Shown here: one piece after another, positions 1-5,801 of the stretch
How positions within the stretch are numbered: position 1 is the stretch's first letter
How the letters are laid out: each line of letters begins with the position of its first letter
Assembly (NCBI GenBank): GCA_002401495.1
Contig: NVTG01000034.1
Span: forward strand, 1-12,262
Length of the DNA: 12,262 nucleotides
Direction of reading: 5' to 3'
Origin: Candidatus Kaiserbacteria bacterium
GTDB lineage: Bacteria > Patescibacteria > Paceibacteria > UBA9973 > UBA2100
Notes under the pieces: model-generated
Told to the model about the DNA's origin: nothing
The model's database searches: none
Seen by the model: only the letters and a program-made list of their open reading frames with translations
Program-made: the position numbers and the translations under genes

Positions 1-29
1 CGATGTCCTAACCGTTAGACGATGGGACC
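1..29 (-). tRNA. tRNA-Glu, 5' part only (cut by window edge)
   Basis: Read on the minus strand from position 29, the sequence gives an acceptor-stem half GGTCCCA, the linker TC, and a complete D-arm of the form GTCTAACGGTTAGGAC, followed by ATCG entering the anticodon stem. This 5' half is typical of bacterial tRNA-Glu. The anticodon, T-arm and 3' acceptor strand lie outside the window, so the amino-acid identity rests on resemblance of the 5' half alone. The gene lies about 30 bp beyond a terminator-like hairpin. I found no convincing promoter of its own, so it may depend on read-through or on a weak site. Confidence 0.78.
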
Positions 30-57
30 ATGGCAAACATTCTTACATAATTGCTGG

Positions 58-114
58 AAATAGAAAACCCCGCTGGCCTTCTAGACTGGGGGAGTCTGAG
101 GAAGGAAAGCCAAC
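58..114 (-). terminator. Terminator-like hairpin ending the small RNA region
   Basis: On the minus strand three stacked stems face each other: GTTGG (114-110) with CCAGC (76-72, one G-U pair), CCTTC (105-101) with GAAGG (81-77), and AGACT (97-93) with AGTCT (87-83). They close on a C-rich loop. The hairpin is followed by GGGG and a T-rich tail TTTTCTATTT (67-58). On the plus strand the outer stem has a C-A mismatch and no T-run follows, so the minus orientation is favoured. The T-run is interrupted and a few G's separate it from the stem, so efficiency is uncertain. An alternative pairing of 69-76 with 127-134 competes with it. Confidence 0.5.
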
Positions 115-274
115 GGAATTTATCGCCCAGCGGGCGAATTAGAATGGATCCTTTGCAGGGCAAATCCTTGGGGGCGGTCTCGGTTAAAAAATGAATCCCC
201 GATCATCCGGCACAAATCAAGAAAAAGAACTGCAAAGGTCTTGCGAGGCTACAGAGCGACGCGGTAAACTGCTA
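62..274 (-). ncRNA. Candidate structured small RNA, class unknown
   Basis: This 267-bp gap between murF and tRNA-Glu has no convincing open reading frame but many complementary segments. CCTTTGCAG (150-158) pairs with CTGCAAAGG (230-238), 9 bp. TCGGTTA (180-186) pairs with TAACCGA (273-279), 7 bp, crossing the first helix as in a pseudoknot. CCCGCTGG (69-76) pairs with CCAGCGGG (127-134). Local hairpins sit at 124-136 (CGCCC, AGC loop, GGGCG) and 146-167. A promoter-like element just upstream (280-308) and a terminator-like hairpin at the far end (58-114) suggest a minus-strand transcript of about 210 nt. I looked for hallmarks of RNase P RNA, tmRNA, SRP RNA and 6S RNA on both strands and did not find them. 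It could also be a long structured 3' UTR of murF, and the ends are approximate. Confidence 0.42.
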
Positions 275-279
275 ACCGA

Positions 280-308
280 AATATACTCCTAAAGTCCTAA
301 ATTCGCAA
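280..308 (-). promoter_or_regulatory. Sigma-70-type promoter for the candidate small RNA
   Basis: On the minus strand a -35 TTGCGA (308-303, 4 of 6 matches to consensus) is followed after exactly 17 bp by a -10 TATATT (285-280, 5 of 6). Transcription would start near 273-274, just after the murF stop codon (299-297). The -35 box lies inside the last two sense codons of murF. No protein gene follows on this strand, so the natural product is the structured RNA region and possibly the tRNA beyond it. Chance matches are common in AT-rich DNA, but the spacing is ideal. Confidence 0.5.
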
Positions 309-1601
309 CCACTCTTCGTTTTGTCGAACAAGCAGTTCCTTTGAACGAGAAGGGTCTTCCATAAGTTCTCGGATTGCCTTCTCCAATCGTATTCCAGTTT
401 GTGAACCTTTAAGTAAGACAACGTCGCCTTCTTCAAGTAATTCTCTGACTTTTTTACCCGCCTTCTGTGCTTCTCCCTCATTAAATACAAATATTCTCGC
501 TGGGCTAAATCCATTCTTTTTAGCACTCTCAACTATTCCCTTTGCTCTTGTTCCTACCGTGACTAAAATATCTGCGACTCCTGCAACCTGAACACCTACT
601 TTTTTGTGAGCCTCGGCGCTATAGCGCCCGAGCTCCAGCATATCTCCTAAGACCGCAATCTTCTTCCCACTAACTTCAATCTTCTTAAGTGTAGTTAGTG
701 CGGCTCTTACTGCAGAAGGTGAGGAATTATATGAATCGTCTATTAAAGTAGTGTTATTAAAGCCCTTTAGAATCTTCATACGTCCGTTTGGCCCTTTTTC
801 ACTCACAAGCGCTTTGGCTGCTGAAATTGGACTGGTGTCTAGCGCTCTTGCTACTGCAAATGCGGCTAACACAGGATACACCTGATGGTGACCTACTCTA
901 TCTTTAATCTCTATTGGCATACTAGAACCGCTCTCCTCAACGCGAAACTTCATTCCATCCAACTTACCGTCCTTATATTGAAAATTAATATTAGAAGCTG
1001 ACACATCGTTGTGCGCCTCCACACCGTAAAGATAGGTAGTCGCATCAGGAAACTCTTTTGAAAGTGCAGCTGTTAATTTGTCATCCCCCGCCAGAACTAA
1101 AACTCCATTTTTTCTCATAGCTTTAACTAGTTCCTTCTTTTCTTTCACAACTTCATCAGCATCTTTAAAGTTTCCAACGTGTACTGGAACATCAGGTAAT
1201 GCGGTTACTACAACCACTTCTGGCTTTAACCACTTTGCTACTGCTTTAATATCTCCAGGATGATCAGTTCCTACTTCTAAGACAAGCCATTTAGGATAAT
1301 GATTTGGTAGGAAGATAAGAGCTAGTCCTTCAAAGATATTCTTAAGCCATTTAAATGGACTGTTCCATCCAGAGTCACATCCGATTATTGTTATTGGAAT
1401 ACCAATCTCACTATTAAAACTCTTTCTACTTTTACGTATAAAAAGGGAACTCCTAAGTGCAGTATAAATTGCGTCTTTAGTACTCGTCTTACCAACACTA
1501 CCAGTTACAGCAATTATTCGAGGCTTGTATTTAAGAAGTACAATCCTGGCTTCAAGTATGATGATCGACATTACGATCGCTTTTAGCGCATTTTTAAGCA
1601 T
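297..1601 (-). CDS. murF: UDP-N-acetylmuramoyl-tripeptide--D-alanyl-D-alanine ligase (MurF-type Mur ligase)
   Basis: MurF uses ATP in the cytoplasm to add D-Ala-D-Ala to UDP-MurNAc-tripeptide, the last step of the soluble peptidoglycan precursor. Visible motifs are the P-loop TGSVGKTST (33-41), SFNSEIGIP (61-69), EVGTDHPGDI (109-118), GRMKI (273-277), DDSYNSSPSAV (288-298), the MurF signature VLGDMLELG (317-325) and LLKGS (396-400). At 434 residues the length is normal, yet the P-loop lies near residue 33 instead of about 110 in E. coli MurF. The substrate-binding N-domain is therefore essentially replaced by one hydrophobic helix (about 5-25), and residues 77-106 hold an extra hydrophobic/aromatic insert. 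The start ATG is 17 bp past the ftsI stop. A promoter TATAAT ends only 6 bp before it, and AGAGGA lies about 13 bp upstream. A different Mur-ligase substrate is possible, but the position after ftsI supports MurF. Confidence 0.87.
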   Translation of the reverse strand: MLKNALKAIVMSIIILEARIVLLKYKPRIIAVTGSVGKTSTKDAIYTALRSSLFIRKSRKSFNSEIGIPITIIGCDSGWNSPFKWLKNIFEGLALIFLPNHYPKWLVLEVGTDHPGDIKAVAKWLKPEVVVVTALPDVPVHVGNFKDADEVVKEKKELVKAMRKNGVLVLAGDDKLTAALSKEFPDATTYLYGVEAHNDVSASNINFQYKDGKLDGMKFRVEESGSSMPIEIKDRVGHHQVYPVLAAFAVARALDTSPISAAKALVSEKGPNGRMKILKGFNNTTLIDDSYNSSPSAVRAALTTLKKIEVSGKKIAVLGDMLELGRYSAEAHKKVGVQVAGVADILVTVGTRAKGIVESAKKNGFSPARIFVFNEGEAQKAGKKVRELLEEGDVVLLKGSQTGIRLEKAIRELMEDPSRSKELLVRQNEEWLRI

Positions 1602-1607
1602 ATATTT

Positions 1608-1635
1608 ATTATAGTCCTCTAACGGTCAGGGGCAA
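1608..1635 (-). promoter_or_regulatory. Internal promoter for murF, probably giving a leaderless mRNA
   Basis: On the minus strand a perfect -10 TATAAT (1613-1608) is preceded after 16 bp by TTGCCC (1635-1630, 4 of 6). Only six bases (AAATAT) separate the -10 box from the murF ATG (1601-1599). Transcription, normally starting about 7 nt after the -10, would begin at or next to the A of the start codon. The element overlaps the end of ftsI and would let murF be expressed independently of the rest of the cluster. Confidence 0.55.
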
Positions 1636-3340
1636 TGTCGTAATAATTAATCAGAAACTTTGTTATATCCATAAATGGATGGGTAAGTGTCTGCGACGCA
1701 TAAAGTGCTCCTTGTGGTTCCACATTCATTAAGAAGACTATGTATTGTGCATCATATGCGGGGAAATATCCAAAGAAAGAGTGAAGAAAGCGATCTTCAT
1801 AATATCCACCGTCGGGGGACGCCATTTGAGCTGTTCCTGTTTTTGCAGCAATACTATAGCGATCCATCTTCACAGAGCCTCCCAGAAGAGCCTCATCCAC
1901 TACCTTAACTAGCATGCGAGTAATTTCCTCAGAAGTCTCTGGGCTTAGAATTTGTTCACGAACGTCGGAATAGTCAATCTTGTGAGTAATTCCGGTTTTG
2001 GAATGAATGGCAGAAACTACGTGAGGTTGTTCAGAAAATCCGTCAGGTAATATGGCGAGTGCTCTCACCATATTAATTGGCGAAAGTGCAATTCCCTGGC
2101 CGAAGCTTGCTGTTGCGTATTCAATTTCCCGTGGAGAATTTAAGTTTTCAGTTAAGTTACGAGCTTCATTAGGTAAATCAACACCCGTCTCTTCGTTTAC
2201 ACCGTATCGATACATATATCTTCTAAATTCATCTTTGCCCATCTTATCTGCAATATATGCAACTCCTGTGTTTAAAGATTGTGAAAGAATCTCTTGCATC
2301 TTTACTACTCCACGAGCTCTCCCATCGTAGTTTGAAATGGTGTATGTATCGAGAGTAAGGGAGCCGCGGTCATTGTAAGTACTTTCCGGTGTAATAGCTT
2401 TAGAATCCAATCCTGCGGCAACTGTAAGTGGTTTAACGATCGATCCCATCTCGTATACTCTTTCAACAAGTGGGTTTGCAAACTGGCTAACATCGGACTC
2501 TCCAAAATTATTTAAATCAAAAGCGGGGGAGACTGCCATGGCACGAATCTCACCTGTCTGAGGATCCATAATTATTCCCGCGGTGAAATCAGAATTCCAT
2601 TCATCCCGCATCTCCAAAAGAACTTTCTCTAAATGTAATTGAACAGAAGGTTCTATCGTTGTAACAATACTCCCCTCTCTTTTTGCAACAGGAACGAAAA
2701 CAACATCGCGAAGATTGGTAAAGAGTTCTGCAAAAAAGTTTACATATAGATTACTCTCGCCACGGGAGAGAACGTCTTCAAAGTGTCTCTCAAGACCATA
2801 GCGTCCATTTCGTTCATCCCCGTCGTATGCTACAAAGCCTAAAAGGTGCGAGGCTAGAGTTTTACCCGGATAGTATCTCCATCTTTGTGAAATTAGTAAC
2901 ACCCCGTCTAATTCAAGGGCGATAATCTTCTTAGCAGCATCGGACTCAACTCTTTGTTGTATTTCTTCATATGGATCACCCTCTTTGGTTGCTCTAAACA
3001 TAAAAGTCTCTTCATCAACTTCTAAGTATTGGGAAATACTATTGTAAGTAGCTTGAGCATCTTCAATCTCAACTGGCTTAACAGCTAAAAGGTATCCAGT
3101 CTTGATTGTAGCCCCACTAACTTCCCTACCGTCTTTGTCTTTAAAGAAAATGGCACCTCGATCGTAGAAACCACCTGAAGCACTTACGTACTGATCACTT
3201 GCTTGAGTCCTGTATTCTTCACCGTGTACAACTTGTAGAAAATACAAGCGAACTACTAATATAGCTGCCACAAAAATAATAGCGCCAAGGATGACGCGTG
3301 TTCTTAATTTAAAATTATTTCTGTTCTTTGTTGCGGCCAT
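1619..3340 (-). CDS. ftsI: Septal class B penicillin-binding protein (FtsI/PBP3-type transpeptidase)
   Basis: This membrane-anchored D,D-transpeptidase cross-links peptidoglycan at the division septum. With the start chosen here it has 573 residues: one membrane segment (about 14-36), a PBP-dimer domain, then the transpeptidase domain. All three catalytic motifs are intact: GSIVK with nucleophile S300 and K303, SLN at 355-357, and KTG at 500-502. The open frame extends upstream to 3400 (593 residues), but that would overlap the preceding gene by 59 bp and add a charged stretch before the usual short cytoplasmic tail. The ATG at 3340 lies one base after the TAA of the ftsL-like gene, the classic coupled arrangement. 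Motifs alone cannot separate FtsI from PBP2; the position after rsmH-ftsL and before murF, plus a second PBP next to mreBCD, decides it. No PASTA domain is visible. Confidence 0.9.
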   Translation of the reverse strand: MAATKNRNNFKLRTRVILGAIIFVAAILVVRLYFLQVVHGEEYRTQASDQYVSASGGFYDRGAIFFKDKDGREVSGATIKTGYLLAVKPVEIEDAQATYNSISQYLEVDEETFMFRATKEGDPYEEIQQRVESDAAKKIIALELDGVLLISQRWRYYPGKTLASHLLGFVAYDGDERNGRYGLERHFEDVLSRGESNLYVNFFAELFTNLRDVVFVPVAKREGSIVTTIEPSVQLHLEKVLLEMRDEWNSDFTAGIIMDPQTGEIRAMAVSPAFDLNNFGESDVSQFANPLVERVYEMGSIVKPLTVAAGLDSKAITPESTYNDRGSLTLDTYTISNYDGRARGVVKMQEILSQSLNTGVAYIADKMGKDEFRRYMYRYGVNEETGVDLPNEARNLTENLNSPREIEYATASFGQGIALSPINMVRALAILPDGFSEQPHVVSAIHSKTGITHKIDYSDVREQILSPETSEEITRMLVKVVDEALLGGSVKMDRYSIAAKTGTAQMASPDGGYYEDRFLHSFFGYFPAYDAQYIVFLMNVEPQGALYASQTLTHPFMDITKFLINYYDIAPDR

Positions 3341-3341
3341 T

Positions 3342-3662
3342 TTACTGCGCACTAGCCTGACCAAGGTAGCGTGTTCGCTCAACATATTCTTTTTGAGCAA
3401 TTGAAGAGAATCCTAGAGTTCCAATTAAATCTTCTGAAATTCCACTTTTCCTCTCAAGATAGTCTACTTCAAGATCAGCTATTTGCGAACTGGCCTGTGC
3501 AATGTTTTGCTGAATACCTTTTCGTTCAACTGCATTAACTACAGCAGTTCCTAAAAAGTATATATAGAGGAGAGCAAGTCCTACGGTAAGGACAAGTAAC
3601 ACAAGGAAAACCCTCTGTTCAACGTGTCTCCATATTAATGCTGCTGTTTTTAATTTATTCAT
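3342..3662 (-). CDS. ftsL: FtsL-like small divisome membrane protein
   Basis: This 106-residue protein has a short basic cytoplasmic tail, one strong membrane helix (about 18-38) and an extracytoplasmic stretch (about 44-75) rich in charged residues and glutamine that can form a coiled coil. That is the FtsL/DivIC plan: such proteins form a complex with FtsB/DivIC and activate FtsW-FtsI. FtsL sequences diverge strongly, so the assignment rests on topology, size and position between rsmH and ftsI. The start codon overlaps the end of rsmH by 8 bp, no clear Shine-Dalgarno site precedes it, and its TAA is followed one base later by the ftsI ATG, so all three genes are probably translationally coupled. 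Confidence 0.72.
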   Translation of the reverse strand: MNKLKTAALIWRHVEQRVFLVLLVLTVGLALLYIYFLGTAVVNAVERKGIQQNIAQASSQIADLEVDYLERKSGISEDLIGTLGFSSIAQKEYVERTRYLGQASAQ

Positions 3663-4566
3663 TTTTAAATTGAAATGCTCTTAGTTTTGCGCTACGTGCG
3701 CGTTTGTTTTTGATTACTTCTTCTCTACTTGCAGGAATCGGCTTTTTAGTCAAAATTATTCCCAACCCTTCCTTTTGCCAGTTACGAAACGTTTGCTTTA
3801 CCAAACGATCCTCAAGTGAGTGGAAGGTGATAAAGGCAACTCTTGAATCTTCGTGAACGAATTCAGGAATTTTTTCTAACACTTCCTTTAATGCACCTAG
3901 TTCATCGTTAACTGCAATACGTAATGCTTGGAAAGTCTTCGTCGCTGGGTTTATCTTTCCTCTTCTCGGAACAGCTGAAGAGACAGCATCCACCAACTCT
4001 TTAGTTGTTGATATTGGCCTAGCTGCAACAATTGCTCTTGCGATCCTTCGAGAGAAGCGTTCCCCGCCCCAACCGTATAGGATGTCTGCAATACTTTCTT
4101 CCTGCCATTCATTAACTATCTCAGAGGCAGTTAAGATTCCTTCTTCAGTTGAAAGAGTCATCTCTAGAGGTTCGTCTCGTTCAAAACTAAACCCGCGTCC
4201 TGAAGTTTCTAGCTGATCACTACTCCAACCAAGGTCGAAAAGTGCTTTATCAACTAAATTTATTTCATATTCAACAAGCTTTGCTCGTGAATTGCGGAAA
4301 TTGTCGTGAATTAGGGTTACTGAGGGCTTTACTCCTGAAAGTTTCTCGCGTGTGCGAACTATTGCGTCAGCATCAACATCAAAACCTACAAGATGTCCTT
4401 TAACACCTAATTGCTCGGCGAGAGCTCTTGCGTGGCCTCCACCTCCCAGAGTTCCGTCTAATACGACGTCACTCTTTTGTATTGCAAGTACATCAAGTAC
4501 TTCTTGTAAAAGAACAGGTACGTGCCGGGTATTTGTTGTCGGCGTCGAGCCGCTGGAGGATTGCAT
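3655..4566 (-). CDS. rsmH: 16S rRNA (cytosine(1402)-N(4))-methyltransferase RsmH (MraW)
   Basis: RsmH uses S-adenosylmethionine to N4-methylate C1402 (E. coli numbering) in the decoding centre of 16S rRNA. It has the usual length (303 residues) and family landmarks: HVPVLLQEVL (15-24), the SAM-binding loop LDGTLGGGGHA (36-46), GFDVDADAI (61-69), DLGWSSDQL (111-119), GRGFSF (123-128), PATKTFQALRIAVNDEL (207-223) and FITFHSLEDRLVK (245-257). The only in-frame start is the ATG at 4566: an in-frame TAG lies 18-20 nt upstream with no start codon between. The best Shine-Dalgarno-like sequence (GGAGGA) lies about 28 nt upstream, too far for normal use, and is part of an inverted repeat with codons 2-5. 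The gene follows mraZ after 76 bp and overlaps the ftsL-like gene by 8 bp. Confidence 0.95.
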   Translation of the reverse strand: MQSSSGSTPTTNTRHVPVLLQEVLDVLAIQKSDVVLDGTLGGGGHARALAEQLGVKGHLVGFDVDADAIVRTREKLSGVKPSVTLIHDNFRNSRAKLVEYEINLVDKALFDLGWSSDQLETSGRGFSFERDEPLEMTLSTEEGILTASEIVNEWQEESIADILYGWGGERFSRRIARAIVAARPISTTKELVDAVSSAVPRRGKINPATKTFQALRIAVNDELGALKEVLEKIPEFVHEDSRVAFITFHSLEDRLVKQTFRNWQKEGLGIILTKKPIPASREEVIKNKRARSAKLRAFQFKNE

Positions 4567-4603
4567 AATATTGAGTGCGCATGACTATGGAAAATCCTCC
4601 AGC
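4552..4603 (-). repeat. 11-bp perfect inverted repeat enclosing the rsmH start codon
   Basis: GCTGGAGGATT at 4552-4562 is the exact reverse complement of AATCCTCCAGC at 4593-4603, with 30 bases between. In the mRNA the upstream arm contains the only strong Shine-Dalgarno-like sequence of the leader (GGAGGA), and the downstream arm is codons 2-5 of rsmH. The start codon lies in the loop, next to the stem. Folding would hide the GGAGGA and hold the initiation region in a hairpin. Possible roles are translational control of rsmH or protection of the mraZ-rsmH junction; a DNA-binding site cannot be excluded. Confidence 0.55.
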
Positions 4604-4642
4604 AACTCGATGTAAACAACGAATTGGTCTTACTTAATTAGC

Positions 4643-5077
4643 TTATAAAACCCCTATCTCGCCCAATTTCTCCGCCATGGCGTCTCCCTGACTCTCGATC
4701 TTGGCTTGGTACACGGACCATCGTTTCGCATCCCAGATTTCGACCCTGTCCGCTACTCCTGCCAAAATTACTTTTGACTTAAGAGACGCAAACTTCTTAA
4801 GATGATCTGGAACCAATATCCTTCCGGCGCCGTCGGTTGAAACTTCGGCCGCTCCTGAAAACATAAACCTGTTGAATCCTCGTGTGTCGGCTTGTGCAAA
4901 ACTTAACTCTCGTAGTCGTTTCGCGATAATGTTCCATTCCTTTTCTGAGTAGATGAACAAACAATTATCCAAACCTCGAGTGATAACCAACTTCTTTCCG
5001 AGCGCGTCTTTAAACTTCTTTGGCAGTGTCAGCCTTTTCTTGTCGTCTATCGTGTGTGTGTATTCTCCAAGAAGCAT
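4643..5077 (-). CDS. mraZ: Transcriptional regulator MraZ
   Basis: MraZ is a ring-forming, AbrB-like DNA-binding protein that usually controls its own dcw cluster. It carries two copies of the family's swapped-hairpin motif: DDKKRLTLP (11-19) and STDGAGRILVP (80-90), the second matching the D-x-x-G-R consensus; the first has Lys instead of Gly. The open frame reaches back to 5170 (175 residues), but that extra N-terminus would be read from promoter and terminator DNA and does not resemble the family. The ATG at 5077 gives MLLGEY and 144 residues, the usual MraZ length. The putative promoter and MraZ boxes lie 13-58 bp upstream, which also excludes the longer start. No good Shine-Dalgarno site is seen. 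Confidence 0.93.
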   Translation of the reverse strand: MLLGEYTHTIDDKKRLTLPKKFKDALGKKLVITRGLDNCLFIYSEKEWNIIAKRLRELSFAQADTRGFNRFMFSGAAEVSTDGAGRILVPDHLKKFASLKSKVILAGVADRVEIWDAKRWSVYQAKIESQGDAMAEKLGEIGVL

Positions 5078-5089
5078 AATTATTGATTT

Positions 5090-5135
5090 TCCCACTCTCT
5101 CCCACTTAAGAGTTATATTAGCACACACACTCCCA
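5090..5135 (-). promoter_or_regulatory. MraZ boxes (TGGGA repeats) upstream of mraZ
   Basis: On the minus strand GTGGGA occurs three times, with TGGGA cores at 5135-5131, 5104-5100 and 5094-5090. The last two are exactly 10 bp apart (5-bp spacer), the helical phasing known for MraZ operators. The first is 31 bp away, roughly three helical turns. The phased pair lies just downstream of the likely transcription start and the third overlaps the -35 region, so binding would repress by blocking the promoter and early transcription. The match to known TGGGA/TGGGN operators is direct; that this MraZ binds here is inference. Confidence 0.68.
5115..5123 (-). promoter_or_regulatory. Extended -10 promoter of the mraZ-rsmH-ftsL-ftsI-murF cluster
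   Basis: The minus strand reads TGC-TAATAT (5123-5115), an extended -10 element with a TG dinucleotide. No good -35 hexamer is found 16-18 bp upstream, which fits the reduced need for one at extended -10 promoters. Transcription would start near 5108, giving a leader of about 30 nt that contains the two phased MraZ boxes. The preceding operon is closed by a terminator at 5161-5189, so an independent promoter is expected here. Confidence 0.5.
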
Positions 5136-5160
5136 CTGAATGGTTTATTTATCCACATAG

Positions 5161-5189
5161 AAAAACCCACCTCTTTCGAGGCGGGTTTT
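5161..5189 (-). terminator. Intrinsic terminator of the greA-lysS-HAD operon
   Basis: On the minus strand CCCGCCTC (5185-5178) pairs with GAGGTGGG (5173-5166) through eight pairs including one G-U, closed by a stable GAAA tetraloop. AAAA flanks it upstream and TTTTT (5165-5161) downstream. On the plus strand one pair becomes an A-C mismatch, so the minus direction is preferred, matching the genes. It ends 22 bp past the stop of the HAD gene and separates that operon from mraZ. Confidence 0.9.
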
Positions 5190-5210
5190 CAAGATTCTCT
5201 ACCAACTATT

Positions 5211-5801
5211 TCATAAAGATTTTATTGCATCCATCATCTCATTAAAATTAGAAACGATTCTGTAGGGCCTTCCTTTTTCCAACCTCTCTCTGTCATGAAA
5301 ACCAAAATCTACTGCTATGCTTTTAACCCCTACTTCATGCCCTTCAAGAATATCTCCTAAGGTGTCGGTGATAAAGACGCAATCGCTTGGTTCTAAATTA
5401 TATTCTTTAAATAGGTATTTAAATTTTTCTACTTTTGATTTATGGAATCTAGCCCCTAGAACCCTTTTAAAGTGATCCAATTCGTAATGTGAAAGAAATC
5501 GCTCAATAAGTTCCTCACCATTACTAGAAATAATATACAAATCAAACTCTTTACTTAGTTTATCGATTTCTTCAAATGAAAATAGTGGTGACTGAGTATG
5601 CACCTTACTGATGTATTCATCATAGAAAACTTGTGCTGATTCATCTGTAAACGGTATTTTTGGCTCCTTAAAAACGTTTCCGTCATGATGTGCTTTAAAG
5701 TCTTCCTCAGAAACCTCATGTCCTATTTTCTTTACAATTCCTCTGCTAAAACTATAAGAGTCTATTAGCACCCCATCAAAATCAAAGATTATAGCTTTCA
5801 T
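5211..5801 (-). CDS. HAD-superfamily hydrolase (phosphoglycolate phosphatase-like)
   Basis: This 196-residue protein is a cytoplasmic haloacid-dehalogenase-type phosphatase. Motif I is DFDGVLIDS (7-15) with the nucleophile D7 and the acid/base D9. Motif II is ISSNG (91-95), motif III is a lysine in KSKVEK (121-126), and motif IV is TDTLGD (145-150), supplying Mg2+-binding aspartates. An alpha-helical cap occupies about residues 16-75, as in subfamily I members such as phosphoglycolate phosphatase and beta-phosphoglucomutase. The substrate cannot be read from sequence. Its ATG overlaps the TGA of lysS in an ATGA junction, so the two are translationally coupled. That invites, but does not prove, a link with tRNA charging or removal of a nucleotide or sugar-phosphate by-product. 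Confidence 0.85.
   Translation of the reverse strand: MKAIIFDFDGVLIDSYSFSRGIVKKIGHEVSEEDFKAHHDGNVFKEPKIPFTDESAQVFYDEYISKVHTQSPLFSFEEIDKLSKEFDLYIISSNGEELIERFLSHYELDHFKRVLGARFHKSKVEKFKYLFKEYNLEPSDCVFITDTLGDILEGHEVGVKSIAVDFGFHDRERLEKGRPYRIVSNFNEMMDAIKSL

Noticed and set aside
30..68. Separate promoter for tRNA-Glu
   Set aside because: Only poor -10 candidates (around TAAGAAT on the minus strand) and no -35 at suitable spacing were seen.
30..296. RNase P RNA, tmRNA, SRP RNA or 6S RNA in the murF-tRNA gap
   Set aside because: GGAAAG at 104-109 on the plus strand faintly recalls RNase P, but the flanking CR-I bases and a matching ACAGAA/GGCTTA partner are missing. There is no tRNA-like end with a T-arm and CCA, no SRP apical motif, and no 6S-type closing stem.
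272..532. Minus-strand 86-codon frame overlapping the 3' end of murF
   Set aside because: It is a shifted frame inside conserved murF sequence and crosses the promoter-like element and the RNA region. It has no recognisable domain.
3341..3400. Upstream start giving a 593-residue FtsI
   Set aside because: It would overlap the ftsL-like gene by 59 bp. The ATG at 3340 sits one base after that gene's stop and gives a normal short cytoplasmic tail.
5052..5130. GT-repeat (5052-5060) and CA-repeat (5122-5130) forming an inverted repeat around the mraZ start
   Set aside because: The upstream arm lies before the likely transcription start, so it would not be in the mRNA. Dinucleotide runs pair by composition alone.
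5078..5170. N-terminal extension of mraZ to 5170
   Set aside because: The extra codons lie in the promoter, the MraZ boxes and the edge of the terminator. Family-typical MraZ starts at the MLLGEY methionine.
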